Part shown: piece by piece, positions 9,475-18,407 of the stretch
Position numbering within the stretch: position 1 is the stretch's first letter
How the letters are laid out: the number at the start of each line of letters is the position of its first letter
From: 'Osedax' symbiont bacterium Rs2_46_30_T18
GTDB taxonomy: Bacteria; Pseudomonadota; Gammaproteobacteria; Pseudomonadales; Balneatricaceae
Length of the DNA: 41,642 bases
Reading direction: 5' to 3'
NCBI GenBank assembly: GCA_002163025.1
Contig: MABF01000095.1
Location: forward strand, 1 to 41,642
Position numbers and translations under genes: made by a program
Notes under the pieces: generated by a model
Seen by the model: the letters and a program-made list of their open reading frames with translations, nothing else
Told to the model about the DNA's origin: nothing
The model's database searches: none

Positions 9475-11274
9475 TTAACTGTCTATCTTTAACACCGCCA
9501 GGAAAGCTTCCTGAGGTATTTCCACATTACCGACTTGCTTCATGCGCTTTTTACCGGCCTTTTGCTTTTGCAGCAGCTTCTTTTTACGACTCACATCACC
9601 ACCGTAACATTTTGCTATGACGTTTTTACGCAGGGCTTTAACCGTAGTACGAGCAATAATTTTTCCACCCAATGCAGCTTGAATTGCCACATCAAACATT
9701 TGACGTGGGATCAGCTCTTTCATTTTTTCACACAGTAGTCGACCGCGAAACTGAGAGTTATCTTTGTGTAGTATCAGAGACAGGGCATCTACTTTTTCGC
9801 TATTGATCAATATATCCATGCGCACTAGCTGAGCGGGTTCAAAACGGATGAAATTGTATTCCAGAGAGGCGTAACCGCGACTTACAGACTTCAACCTATC
9901 AAAGAAATCCAGTACTACTTCTGCCATAGGCAGCTCGTAGTTAACTTGTACTTGTTTGCCCACATACAACATATGTTTTTGCACACCGCGCTTTTCAACA
10001 CATAAGCCAATAACCGGTCCCAGATACTCTTGCGGCACTAAGATACTCGCCTTGACGATTGGCTCGCGCATACCTCTTACTCTGGCCGGGTCCGGCAATT
10101 TGGACGGGCTGTCAATTTGCACTATATCGCCGTTGTGCAATTCAACTTCATAAATAACGGTGGGCGCAGTGGTAATTAAATCCAGGTCGTATTCGCGCTC
10201 CAGTCGCTCCTGAATAATTTCCATGTGCAACATCCCCAGGAAGCCACAGCGAAAGCCAAAACCTAGTGCATCGGAACTCTCTGGCTCAAAGAACAGTGAG
10301 GCATCGTTCAGTCGCAACTTGTCTAAAGCTTCTCTGAAGTCCTCATAATCATCTGAACTCGTAGGGAATAGTCCGGCGTATACTTGCGGTTGCACTTTTT
10401 TAAAGCCTTCCAGTGCCGGTGTATCTTTGGTTTTTAACAGCGTTATTGTGTCTCCTACCGGAGCTCCGTGGATATCTTTGATACCCGCAACTATATAACC
10501 TACTTCACCTGCTTTAAGATCTGCTGTCGGCGTTCTTTTCGGGGTAAATACCCCTACTGAATCGACCAGGTACGATTGACCCGTGGTTTTCATGACTATT
10601 TTATCTTTCTTGCGCAAGCTACCGTTCATAACCCGAACCAGTGACACAACTCCTAAGTATGGGTCGAACCAAGAATCTATTATCAGCGCTTGTAACGGGC
10701 CATCGATATCCCCCTTTGGTGCGGGGATGGTTTCTACAAGTGCTTCCAGAGCGTCTTCAATACCTAAACCACTTTTGGCTGACATAAGCACAACATCCGT
10801 TGCATCTATGCCTATTACCTCTTCAATTTCTTCCTGAACACGCTCGGGATCCGCCTGTGGCAAATCCATTTTATTAAGCACTGGCAATACTTCCAGCCCC
10901 TGTTCGAGAGCGGTATAACAATTGGCAACAGATTGAGCCTCAACACCTTGGGCGGCATCTACAACCAGTAGAGCCCCTTCACAAGCTGCCAGAGAGCGTG
11001 ACACTTCGTATGAAAAGTCGACATGTCCCGGGGTATCTATAAAATTTAACTGGTAGGTTTTCCCGTCTTTAGCGTCGTAATTCAAAGTAACACTTTGCGC
11101 TTTGATGGTGATCCCACGCTCACGCTCAATATCCATTGAATCAAGGACTTGATTCGCCATCTCGCGATCAGACAATCCGCCACAATGTTGAATAAACCGA
11201 TCTGACAAGGTGGATTTGCCATGATCGATATGGGCGATAATAGAAAAATTTCGGATATGTTCTAGATTGCTCAC
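9475..11274 (-). CDS. lepA: Elongation factor 4 (LepA/EF4)
   Basis: Ribosome-dependent GTPase linked to initiation, 30S biogenesis and back-translocation. GTPase motifs [21 protein letters not shown] and NKMDLP are intact. Domains II to IV follow, and the LepA-specific C-terminal domain is visible ([38 protein letters not shown]). The 599 residues match the family. The start is GTG at 11274 ([17 protein letters not shown]). It is the first gene of the lepA-lepB-rnc-era-recO-acpS run; a promoter is expected in 11275-11450. Confidence 0.98.
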   Translation of the reverse strand: MSNLEHIRNFSIIAHIDHGKSTLSDRFIQHCGGLSDREMANQVLDSMDIERERGITIKAQSVTLNYDAKDGKTYQLNFIDTPGHVDFSYEVSRSLAACEGALLVVDAAQGVEAQSVANCYTALEQGLEVLPVLNKMDLPQADPERVQEEIEEVIGIDATDVVLMSAKSGLGIEDALEALVETIPAPKGDIDGPLQALIIDSWFDPYLGVVSLVRVMNGSLRKKDKIVMKTTGQSYLVDSVGVFTPKRTPTADLKAGEVGYIVAGIKDIHGAPVGDTITLLKTKDTPALEGFKKVQPQVYAGLFPTSSDDYEDFREALDKLRLNDASLFFEPESSDALGFGFRCGFLGMLHMEIIQERLEREYDLDLITTAPTVIYEVELHNGDIVQIDSPSKLPDPARVRGMREPIVKASILVPQEYLGPVIGLCVEKRGVQKHMLYVGKQVQVNYELPMAEVVLDFFDRLKSVSRGYASLEYNFIRFEPAQLVRMDILINSEKVDALSLILHKDNSQFRGRLLCEKMKELIPRQMFDVAIQAALGGKIIARTTVKALRKNVIAKCYGGDVSRKKKLLQKQKAGKKRMKQVGNVEIPQEAFLAVLKIDS

Positions 11275-11449
11275 AAATGGGATCTCAGACTAAACTATGG
11301 TTAATATAAAGAAAGGCGCGCTATTTTATCCTATTCCCTAGCACTGGGATACCTGTTTAGATTAATTAGCGTATTACTGATTAGATTGCTCTCCCCTCAA
11401 ACGCCTTTTTATCAACTTTAAAGGGTTGTTATAGTCTTGTGCCAATCGT

Positions 11450-11482
11450 CAAAAAAACAAAACTCCGGCAGTTGCCAGAGTT
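11450..11482 (-). terminator. Rho-independent terminator of mucD
   Basis: AACTCCGGCA at 11461-11470 pairs with TGCCAGAGTT at 11473-11482, with one G-U pair on the minus-strand RNA. On the minus strand it is followed by TTTTGTTTTTTT (complement of 11451-11462). It lies 51 bases after the mucD stop codon and ends the sigma-E locus. Confidence 0.85.
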
Positions 11483-11533
11483 ATGTTTAAACTGCTACAT
11501 GAACAGTCTGTTTAATAGCGAGTTTTGCCACTA

Positions 11534-12979
11534 TCACTCATCGAACTTTATCGGCACAAATAGTGGTGAAGCTCTGCGTACAATACGCATGGGCAGGGAT
11601 TTATTTTTCGGAGCTGTATCTATGACTTCTAACAAATGTGAAATAGATTGAATTTTTGTCCCATTGAGCATTGTGATCACATCCCCCGGAATCAACCCCG
11701 CTCTGGCTCCAACACCGTCCTTAATCTGTTTTATCAAAACACCACTGGAAAGCTGCAAGGCTTCTTTTTGCTCACTGGACAAATCTTCTAACAATACATT
11801 TAAGGGATTATTTGCCTGAGCAGAGCCTGTGGAAGCTGGCTCTTTACTTGTCAGCGCTTTCTCGCTCGGCAAAGTTCCAATGACCAGCGACAAGCTCATA
11901 GATTCACCGGAACGGACAATCTGCAACTGTGCTTTATTTCCAGGTGCGACTACACCGACCTTATGGGGTAAATCGGCAGATAAATTTATCGGGCTGCCTT
12001 CAAACTTTAGAATAATATCCCCCTCTTGCAGCCCACCTTTTTCTGCGGGACTTCCTGGTAATACCTTAACAACCAGAGCTCCCTCTGCTTTCTTCAAACC
12101 AAAAGATTCAGCGAGGTCCTTACTTACCTCCTGGATTATCACCCCCAACCAGCCGCGACTGACAAAACCGTGTTCACGCAACTGATCAACTACATTCATT
12201 GCAATATCAATAGGTATTGCAAAGGACAATCCCATAAAGCCGCCAGATCTTGTATATATCTGCGAGTTTATACCAACCACTTCTCCGTCTAAATTGAACA
12301 GAGGCCCGCCTGAATTACCGGGGTTAATTGCCACATCTGTTTGAATAAATGGCACATAAGTTTCACTGCGTAACGCTCGCCCTGTGGCACTGACGATACC
12401 CGCTGTGACAGAGTGATCAAAACCAAAAGGTGAGCCGATAGCCAGCACCCATTGACCCGGCTGCAGATCGGCAGAACGGCCCAAAGTCACTTTTGGCAAA
12501 TCTGACGCATTGATTTTCAACAACGCAATGTCTGAGCGCTTATCTGAGCCAACCACCTGAGCTTCAAGCTCACGGCGGTCATTTAAGCGCACTAAAATTT
12601 TCTCTGCATCTTTGATAACATGATAGTTGGTAAGGATATAACCATCTTCGCTGATGATAAACCCAGAACCTAATGACTCAGGTTTAACTCTTTCTCTGGG
12701 CGTCGGCCCCTGACCAGGAGAGGGGAAAAACGGTTTAAATATCTCAGGTATATCTTCGCCCTTAGGGGTTTTGAATCCGAAAGCACCCGGTTTCTTGATT
12801 TTTTTTACGGTAGATATATTGACGACAGCCGGCGCAGACTCTTTTACCAATGACCTAAAATCAGGAAGTTCGGCCCTTACCATCACAGACAATGACAACA
12901 TCGCCAGCAGCACAGTGGCAACAAAAGCCGACTTAAACCTGTTAAAGCTATCGTATTTAGACACTCTTTGATTGATCAT
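11534..12979 (-). CDS. mucD: Periplasmic serine protease MucD (DegP/HtrA family)
   Basis: HtrA-type protease/chaperone that degrades misfolded periplasmic proteins. The N-terminus has a signal peptide (hydrophobic stretch about residues 18-34, cut near VRA-E). The catalytic triad is His120 (TNYHVI), Asp150 (SDIALLKI) and Ser223 (GNSGGPLF). Two PDZ domains follow (around 270-370 and 400-475). The 481 residues are close to P. aeruginosa MucD (474). It is the last gene of the rpoE locus, 78 bases after rseC; in Pseudomonas MucD restrains AlgU activation, and the same role is likely here. A terminator follows. Confidence 0.95.
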   Translation of the reverse strand: MINQRVSKYDSFNRFKSAFVATVLLAMLSLSVMVRAELPDFRSLVKESAPAVVNISTVKKIKKPGAFGFKTPKGEDIPEIFKPFFPSPGQGPTPRERVKPESLGSGFIISEDGYILTNYHVIKDAEKILVRLNDRRELEAQVVGSDKRSDIALLKINASDLPKVTLGRSADLQPGQWVLAIGSPFGFDHSVTAGIVSATGRALRSETYVPFIQTDVAINPGNSGGPLFNLDGEVVGINSQIYTRSGGFMGLSFAIPIDIAMNVVDQLREHGFVSRGWLGVIIQEVSKDLAESFGLKKAEGALVVKVLPGSPAEKGGLQEGDIILKFEGSPINLSADLPHKVGVVAPGNKAQLQIVRSGESMSLSLVIGTLPSEKALTSKEPASTGSAQANNPLNVLLEDLSSEQKEALQLSSGVLIKQIKDGVGARAGLIPGDVITMLNGTKIQSISHLLEVIDTAPKNKSLPMRIVRRASPLFVPIKFDE

Positions 12980-13057
12980 TTATTACCTTCCATAAAGCAG
13001 ACTTTCCAAGCTAATCTGAACATACATTTGGGTTTTCGGCGCTCTAACTGCAACCTG

Positions 13058-13495
13058 TTAAACAACGACTTTAAGCACAACCAGCTGATAGTCAGGATTG
13101 TGCTGAAATTTCTTGCTATAAATTTTTATCACATAAAAGCTTAGCACTAATGAAGCTAAAGACGCGCTAATCACCATCCATTCAAGCGCACCTGCAGCAG
13201 TGGTAATCAAGCCTACGCCAAACATCACCAGTAGCGGTAAAAAATAAAGCAAGACTGATGCCCGAACAAAACTCTGCTCGTCTATTCCAACGATAACTGT
13301 ATCGCCAATATTGATACTTATATTTTCAGGGTTGATTACTGGGATATTGACCATTTTCGCAGCAGCCCATTGCGCAACTGCACTTTGCCCACAGTCATTA
13401 TTTGCTGCGCACTTACCACAGGCAGACTGCCTGCTTGCCTCGACTAAAATCTGGTTGCTTTCAACGGCTACAACCAACGCTTGTTCTTCTATCAT
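13058..13495 (-). CDS. rseC: RseC/MucC family membrane protein
   Basis: Inner-membrane protein of the SoxR-reducing/RseC family, a modulator of sigma-E signalling in some species. The N-terminal cytoplasmic part has the cysteine set CGKCAANNDC (residues 21-30), characteristic of the family and able to hold a redox site. Two adjacent membrane helices follow (about 79-97 and 102-124). At 145 residues it is of normal size. It lies between the anti-sigma gene and mucD, but is separated from the former by 440 bases with no gene, where other genomes carry rseB/mucB. Confidence 0.9.
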   Translation of the reverse strand: MIEEQALVVAVESNQILVEASRQSACGKCAANNDCGQSAVAQWAAAKMVNIPVINPENISINIGDTVIVGIDEQSFVRASVLLYFLPLLVMFGVGLITTAAGALEWMVISASLASLVLSFYVIKIYSKKFQHNPDYQLVVLKVVV

Positions 13496-13935
13496 TATAT
13501 TGCCGACATATTACAAAATTATTTTTGATGGACCAAAACGGTCCTAGGACAGAGACTCTACAAATCAAGCGATGGAGGAATAAATTAAATGCGCCAGTAT
13601 TTAAATACACAACATGAAGATAGGGGTGATAATCTATGTTCTGCCCGAAGCCTTTACGCTTTACTAATATTCAACAGTACTTCAAGGCTCTCAAGACTTA
13701 TCTGAATTGATTTTTGATGTTTAAGTTTTCTAAATTGATCGTACAGGGGAATACGACCAATTTAAAAAGACTTAAAACTCCTGAAAAATCACTCGTGGTC
13801 TAATCACTCACAAAAGACCTATTTTCCAGTATTTACTTTCAGCGTCTTATGACACTAAATTTTCCCGTAACTACATCTTGCAACACCGCCTTCAACAGAT
13901 AAATTACTGCTGGCAGTTCTGCAAAGCTACTTGTG
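13496..13935. other. 440-base gap where rseB would be expected; no gene found
   Basis: In Pseudomonas and E. coli, rseB/mucB follows the anti-sigma gene. Here I find no RseB-like reading frame in the gap, intact or broken. The stretch is AT-rich. It contains a long imperfect hairpin (13709-13790) and a short GGACC/GGTCC hairpin near 13529-13543. Confidence 0.6.
13709..13790. repeat. 82-base imperfect inverted repeat in the rseA-rseC gap
   Basis: The left arm 13709-13743 and right arm 13752-13790 are reverse complements apart from a few mismatches and small bulges, around an eight-base loop. The inner 13 pairs (TAAATTGATCGTA with 13752-13764) have one mismatch, which becomes a G-U pair in minus-strand RNA. 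The outermost seven pairs (GATTTTT with 13784-13790) are perfect. There is no T run for a terminator. It could be a processed RNA structure or a remnant of a small palindromic element. Confidence 0.65.
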
Positions 13936-14787
13936 TTACTTAGTTGCCGCATCCACCGACGCAGCAATTTTAGCAGCAACATCTTGTGACACAGGTCCTA
14001 CTACAGTGATAAAATTATTCTTCGAGCGTACGCCAAAGGCCAATAATTCATCACTGTCAATCATTCCCTGAGAGGCGACTTGAGACCCCAAAGGTTCGAT
14101 ATTAATAGAGACACTTGCCTTGCCATTGGAGAACAGCAACACTTCAGCAGCGGCGGTAACTCTATGCTCTATCTTGGTAAACCCTTGCGGTAGCCAATTC
14201 ACTTGCCAGCTGGCAGATTTGGCATAAGTCATATCTCTATGCTGCTGAACATACTGTCCCATACCGTAGGCCGTGCGCACAACTTGCGGTGCAGCCGCTT
14301 GAGATGATGCAGAAACAGTCGACAAATTACTACCGTACTGACCTTGAGGAAAACCATTGTTTAGCGATGACTGGCCAGCCAGCTCAAAACTTGCCGATGG
14401 GGCGACGTCAACCCCGCTAAACTGCTGAGATCCTAACAGCACCGCAGCCGTTACGGATGCAGCCACTGCCATACTGGCCATTGGTTTCCACCACAATGCC
14501 TTGCCCGATTCCAACTCACTTTTAGTAGTGGATTCGGTTTCTGTTATGGTGCTCGCATTGTAACTAGGCTCATCTTCAAGAGCACTACTTACCCGTGAGA
14601 CCAAATCAATTTCGGCTGATACATTTATTGAGCGTCCTTTAATAACATCTTGAGCTAAATGATACCTCAGCCACTTGGCCTTCAGCTCTTCATCGTTTGC
14701 AGTGCGATCAATGACTCTGCGCAATTCAAACTCTTCAATTTCACCGTCCATCATAGCCGATAGAGGTTCAAGTGATTTTTGGTACAT
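13936..14787 (-). CDS. rseA: Sigma-E anti-sigma factor RseA/MucA fused to an RseB/MucB C-terminal-like domain
   Basis: The first 70 residues are a typical RseA/MucA N-terminal anti-sigma domain (LEPLSAMMDGEIEEFELRRV, KWLRYHLAQDVIKG). After a linker comes one membrane helix (about 103-121) and then a periplasmic region. The stretch QYVQQH at 179-184 resembles the C-terminal end of MucA. The protein does not stop there: residues 192-278 (SWQVNWLPQGF, LLFSNGKASVSINIEPL, ITVVGP) resemble the C-terminal domain of MucB/RseB, the part that contacts the anti-sigma factor. At 283 residues it is much longer than MucA (194) or E. coli RseA (216). The LolA-like sensor domain of RseB is absent. It follows rpoE by 89 bases. 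The RseA half is secure; the MucB-like half is recognised by eye. Confidence 0.85.
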   Translation of the reverse strand: MYQKSLEPLSAMMDGEIEEFELRRVIDRTANDEELKAKWLRYHLAQDVIKGRSINVSAEIDLVSRVSSALEDEPSYNASTITETESTTKSELESGKALWWKPMASMAVAASVTAAVLLGSQQFSGVDVAPSASFELAGQSSLNNGFPQGQYGSNLSTVSASSQAAAPQVVRTAYGMGQYVQQHRDMTYAKSASWQVNWLPQGFTKIEHRVTAAAEVLLFSNGKASVSINIEPLGSQVASQGMIDSDELLAFGVRSKNNFITVVGPVSQDVAAKIAASVDAATK

Positions 14788-14876
14788 TATCTAGATACTC
14801 CTAACAGATAAATCATTTTTTATTTTTAGTAAATACTCAATAAAGCTACTCGCTATAAGAGCTAAATCAATACTAA

Positions 14877-15461
14877 TCATCTTAAATATGGGGAAACCTC
14901 TTTATCAATGGCCTCCCGCGCCCTGAAGATTCGGGATCTGACGGTTCCTACCGGACAGTCCATGATCACTGAAATATCTTCATAGCTCATATCTTCAAAT
15001 TCGCGTAGCGTTAAAGCGACTCTCAAATCAACTGGCAAGGCATTGAGCACGTTTTTAATCACCTGATCGATCTCTCCTCTGATCAAATTGCTCTCAGGGC
15101 TGCCAAGATCATGTAATTTATTCTCGCCTTCAAAATATTGCGCATCCGCCACATCTATATCTACATCCGGAGGCCTACGTCCCCTGGACACTAAATGATT
15201 CTTTGCTGTGTTTATCGCTATTCGATAAAGCCAAGTATAAAAAGCACTGTCACCTCTGAACCTAGGTAACGCACGGTAAGCTTTGATAAATGCTTCCTGA
15301 GAGATATCCAGCGCCTCATCTTGATCGAATACGTAGCGACCAATTAATGCAATAATCTTGTGCTGATATTTAGCCACCAGCAGATCAAATGCGCGCTTAT
15401 CTCCCTCTTGTACTCTTTTTACTAGCTGCTTATCGATTTCAGCGTTATTCTCGCCCGACAC
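14877..15461 (-). CDS. rpoE: RNA polymerase sigma-E factor (RpoE/AlgU)
   Basis: ECF sigma factor for the envelope stress regulon. The 194 residues contain region 2 (DLLVAKYQHKIIALIGRYV, DALDISQ-like EALDISQEAFIKAYRALPRFRGD, FYTWLYRIAINTAKN) and region 4 (LPVDLRVALTLREFEDMSYEDIS, CPVGTVRSRIFRARE). It is close to AlgU of Pseudomonas (193) and RpoE of E. coli (191). The start is GTG at 15461, with AAGGG eight bases upstream. It heads the locus rpoE-rseA-rseC-mucD and is divergent from nadB, the same arrangement as in E. coli. A sigma-E-type promoter lies 157 bases upstream, which would give autoregulation. Confidence 0.97.
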   Translation of the reverse strand: MSGENNAEIDKQLVKRVQEGDKRAFDLLVAKYQHKIIALIGRYVFDQDEALDISQEAFIKAYRALPRFRGDSAFYTWLYRIAINTAKNHLVSRGRRPPDVDIDVADAQYFEGENKLHDLGSPESNLIRGEIDQVIKNVLNALPVDLRVALTLREFEDMSYEDISVIMDCPVGTVRSRIFRAREAIDKEVSPYLR

Positions 15462-16112
15462 TTAAAACCCTTAATATAAAAACTCTACCAAACCCAAAAC
15501 TGTTATTGATGATCACAACAAACCTTGTACGCTGTGCTTCAAACAATACCTACCTAGGGCAACAAATACACAAACCGGGAGATTTTTCCCAGCGGTCGAA
15601 CCGAGATTACTGACATATATGAGTGACGGTTGTATAAATAGTTCCGCCATTTTAAAAAATTATCAATTTAATTTTAACTCTCATTAAATTCACAGTGAGC
15701 TTTCTTTAAATTCATTTAATTCAATAAGATTTTCATTTACGATAAACGACTGCCGTAGCACTTCCTGGGGTGATGAAATTAAACCTTGTCCGCAGAGTGA
15801 CAACTAAATTTTATATTTACTCTGCACAATTACATGCCCCCATTGAGCCGATTGTGCATTAACACCTTAACCGGCCATACCCTTAATTCAACCGCTGAAA
15901 ACTAGTGCTTAAGTCTCAACCTTACTCCTATCCTCTGTTCTATATATAATTTTTATTCCCAACTATGCCAATGAGGAGGAGTAATGACTTTAATGATTAC
16001 CTTTGTGATTATTTGACTAGCTTTTTGACCTGCAAAGTCGTTAAATCCGTGCGGGTACTCTTTAATCGTCCCGCAATTTATTTCCCCGAAGCCAAATAGT
16101 TGTAATGCCATT
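15462..16112. other. 651-base divergent control region between rpoE and nadB
   Basis: No convincing gene on either strand. It holds a sigma-E-type promoter for rpoE (15618-15645). Around 15684-15714 the nonamer TTAAATTCA occurs twice, 22 bases apart, within an AT-rich stretch that may belong to a promoter or binding region. The nadB promoter is not obvious. Confidence 0.5.
15618..15645 (-). promoter_or_regulatory. Sigma-E-type promoter for rpoE
   Basis: On the minus strand GGAACTA (complement of 15639-15645) is followed after exactly 16 bases by TCATA (complement of 15618-15622). The E. coli rpoE P2 promoter has GGAACTT-N16-TCTAA, so the -35 matches six of seven and spacing is identical. It points toward rpoE, 157 bases from the GTG start. 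Confidence 0.6.
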
Positions 16113-17708
16113 ATGAAAGCGCAGCGTGAGTTTGATATTTTAATCATCGGCAGTGGAGCTGCAGGTTTAACTTTAGCCTTGAAACTAGCAGCCAACGCCA
16201 GTATTGCGGTACTCAGCAAAGGCGACTTGACCAGCGGTTCAACTTGGCTGGCTCAGGGTGGAGTAGCGGCGGTGATTGACGAGTCGGATATTGAGCAAAA
16301 TCATGCCGCCGATACTTTAACTGCCGGTAGTTTTTTATCGCACAGCGATGCGGTTAACTACACAGTGGAAAACGCCCGTGAGTCTATTGACTGGTTGATC
16401 GAGCAAGGAGTTCCCTTCAGCAAGGAAAATGGCCAGCTACACCTAACAAAAGAGGGCGGGCACAGCCACCGACGCATTATCCATGCTGCCGATGCGACAG
16501 GTAAAGCGATACTACAAACCTTGATTGAAAAAGCTCAGGCCGAACCCTCGATCAGTTTAATCGAGCACAGCGTCGCTATAGATCTTATTACTACAACCAA
16601 ACTGGGCCTCTCGGATAATCAGTGTCTGGGCGCTTATGTACTCAATAGTGACACAGGTGTGATCGATGTTTTTAAAGCCAGACATACAGTTCTAGCCACA
16701 GGTGGCGCCTCTAAGGCATATTTATATACCAGCAACTCCGATGGCGCCAGCGGTGATGGAATAGCCATGGCCTGGCGCTCAGGCTGTAGAGTCGCAAATA
16801 TGGAATTTAACCAGTTCCACCCTACTTGTCTCTATCACCCGCAGGCAAAATCCTTTTTAGTCAGCGAAGCGGTGCGCGGTGAGGGGGGGAAACTTAAGCT
16901 ACCTGACGGCTCTGCTTTCATGCATAAATTTGACTCCCGAGGCGAATTGGCACCTCGTGACATCGTCGCCAGGGCGATTGACCATGAAATGAAGCGCCTC
17001 GGTGCTGATTGCCTGTACTTGGACATATCCCATCGCGATGATGAATTTATCAAAAGCCACTTCCCGACCATTTACCAGCGCTGCCAACAACTGGGAATTG
17101 ATATCTGCAATCAGCCAATACCTATCGTTCCCGCAGCTCACTATACCTGTGGTGGCGTCATTACTGATATCAATGGCAATACGGATATCGAGGGACTTTA
17201 CGCTATTGGTGAAACCGCCTTTACTGGCTTGCACGGGGCCAATCGCCTAGCCTCCAACTCACTACTGGAATGCATAGTATTTGCCACCGCCTGCGCCACG
17301 ACAATCAAAAAACAATTAGATACAAAATTTTACTACCCTGTGATCCCCTCCTGGGATGAATCCCAAGTTACCGATTCTGATGAGGACGTTATTATCGCTC
17401 ACAACTGGGAAGAATTAAGACGTTTCATGTGGGATTACGTAGGTATAGTGCGCACCGACAAGCGCCTGCAACGAGCAAAACACCGCTCCGATCTTCTACA
17501 CAAAGAGATTGCCGAGTACTACAGTAATTATAAAATTAGCAAAGATTTATTGGAGTTACGTAATCTAGCGCTGGTATCGGAATTAATCATCCAGTCGGCT
17601 ATGTTACGAAAAGAGAGCCGCGGGCTGCATTTTACCTTGGACTACCCACAACTGGGCCCCCAGGCGAGAGATACCATTTTGACCCCGATAAACTACCAGT
17701 GGCCCTAG
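16113..17708 (+). CDS. nadB: L-aspartate oxidase
   Basis: FAD enzyme oxidising L-aspartate to iminoaspartate, the first step of de novo NAD synthesis; NadA and NadC are not in the window. The N-terminal dinucleotide fold shows IIGSGAAGLTLALKLA. Active-site and FAD regions read WLAQGGVAAV, EGGHSHRRIIHAADATG, VRGEGGKLKLPDG and LHGANRLASNSLLE. The helical C-terminal domain follows (WEELRRFMWDYVGIVR, ESRGLHFTLDYP). The 531 residues compare with 540 in E. coli. The ATG at 16113 has no strong Shine-Dalgarno. It is divergent from rpoE and convergent with ygfX-sdhE. Confidence 0.97.
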   Translation: MKAQREFDILIIGSGAAGLTLALKLAANASIAVLSKGDLTSGSTWLAQGGVAAVIDESDIEQNHAADTLTAGSFLSHSDAVNYTVENARESIDWLIEQGVPFSKENGQLHLTKEGGHSHRRIIHAADATGKAILQTLIEKAQAEPSISLIEHSVAIDLITTTKLGLSDNQCLGAYVLNSDTGVIDVFKARHTVLATGGASKAYLYTSNSDGASGDGIAMAWRSGCRVANMEFNQFHPTCLYHPQAKSFLVSEAVRGEGGKLKLPDGSAFMHKFDSRGELAPRDIVARAIDHEMKRLGADCLYLDISHRDDEFIKSHFPTIYQRCQQLGIDICNQPIPIVPAAHYTCGGVITDINGNTDIEGLYAIGETAFTGLHGANRLASNSLLECIVFATACATTIKKQLDTKFYYPVIPSWDESQVTDSDEDVIIAHNWEELRRFMWDYVGIVRTDKRLQRAKHRSDLLHKEIAEYYSNYKISKDLLELRNLALVSELIIQSAMLRKESRGLHFTLDYPQLGPQARDTILTPINYQWP

Positions 17709-17737
17709 CCTAGTCTTGTAGAAGAATCGCAGCCAAA

Positions 17738-18169
17738 TTACTCATCGGCCACTTTTACTCTGGCCCAGCGCGCAGCGACTCTGAGCCTCCTATAGCTGTT
17801 GGCATCCACACTGTCGGGAAAAATCAACAGCTTCACTACTTCGCCTCGATTCTCTTCTACATATACTAAGTGCAAATACAAGATGCCAAAAACCAGATAG
17901 AGCTCCGAAATAGCAGCCAACTGCAGAGGCCCTGCACTGTTGGCCACTCTGAGCTGGTTGTTGATTAAATCCCAGTGCAAGATCGTAATGGGTTCAGTGT
18001 GCATCAGTAAATAACAAAAACTGATAAACAATATCAGCAAGATCACCCCCTGCCAGACAAAAGGGAGACTCGCGGCATACACACTAATAGCCGCCAGGGC
18101 GTGAATAAGGCAATATAGCCAACGCTTAAGACGCGAGGGCCGGATAATGACATTAAGCGGGCTGAACAC
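17738..18169 (-). CDS. ygfX: YgfX family membrane protein
   Basis: Small inner-membrane protein that resembles E. coli YgfX (also called CptA, first described as a toxin paired with SdhE/CptB). The 143 residues have two membrane helices, about 16-35 and 38-56, followed by a soluble part ending in the basic stretch YRRLRVAARWARV. The start is GTG at 18169 and overlaps the end of sdhE by 17 bases, the conserved sdhE-ygfX pairing. Sequence conservation in this family is low, so identification rests on size, topology and position. The toxin role is debated and I do not claim it here. Confidence 0.75.
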   Translation of the reverse strand: MFSPLNVIIRPSRLKRWLYCLIHALAAISVYAASLPFVWQGVILLILFISFCYLLMHTEPITILHWDLINNQLRVANSAGPLQLAAISELYLVFGILYLHLVYVEENRGEVVKLLIFPDSVDANSYRRLRVAARWARVKVADE

Positions 18170-18407
18170 GCTGCAAAATCAAGTTAACCATGTACTGCAA
18201 CTCAGGGTCTTCTGACTCTCCGCGGCGCATCAACCAAAAAAACAAGTCCTGATCTTCACAGGTTAACAATCTGACAAAAATATCTTTATCTTTTTCACTC
18301 AATTCTGCAAATGCCTGCTCCATAAAGGGGACAAATAGCACATCTAATTCCAGCATTCCACGACGACTCTGCCATGTTAGACGTCGTACATCTTCTTCTG
18401 TATACAT
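18153..18407 (-). CDS. sdhE: FAD assembly factor SdhE
   Basis: Small helical protein that promotes covalent attachment of FAD to the succinate dehydrogenase flavoprotein. The 84 residues contain the family signature RGMLELD (RGxxExD, residues 16-22), which contacts the flavoprotein, and the typical LLTCEDQDLFFWLM stretch. The start is ATG at 18407. It precedes ygfX with an overlap, so the two are surely co-transcribed. They lie tail-to-tail with nadB, itself a homologue of the SdhA flavoprotein. Confidence 0.93.
   Translation of the reverse strand: MYTEEDVRRLTWQSRRGMLELDVLFVPFMEQAFAELSEKDKDIFVRLLTCEDQDLFFWLMRRGESEDPELQYMVNLILQRVQPA

Noticed and set aside
13529-13543. GGACC/GGTCC hairpin as an rseA terminator
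   Set aside because: Only five pairs and no T run on the minus strand.
13589-13705. 38-codon frame with ATG and a GGAGG-type ribosome binding site in the rseA-rseC gap, plus strand
   Set aside because: Opposite to the operon, very short, no motif; the ribosome site is good but there is no other support.
13496-13935. Broken rseB gene
   Set aside because: I looked for RseB-like sequence on the minus strand in this gap and saw none; it is noted as absent and not as a pseudogene.
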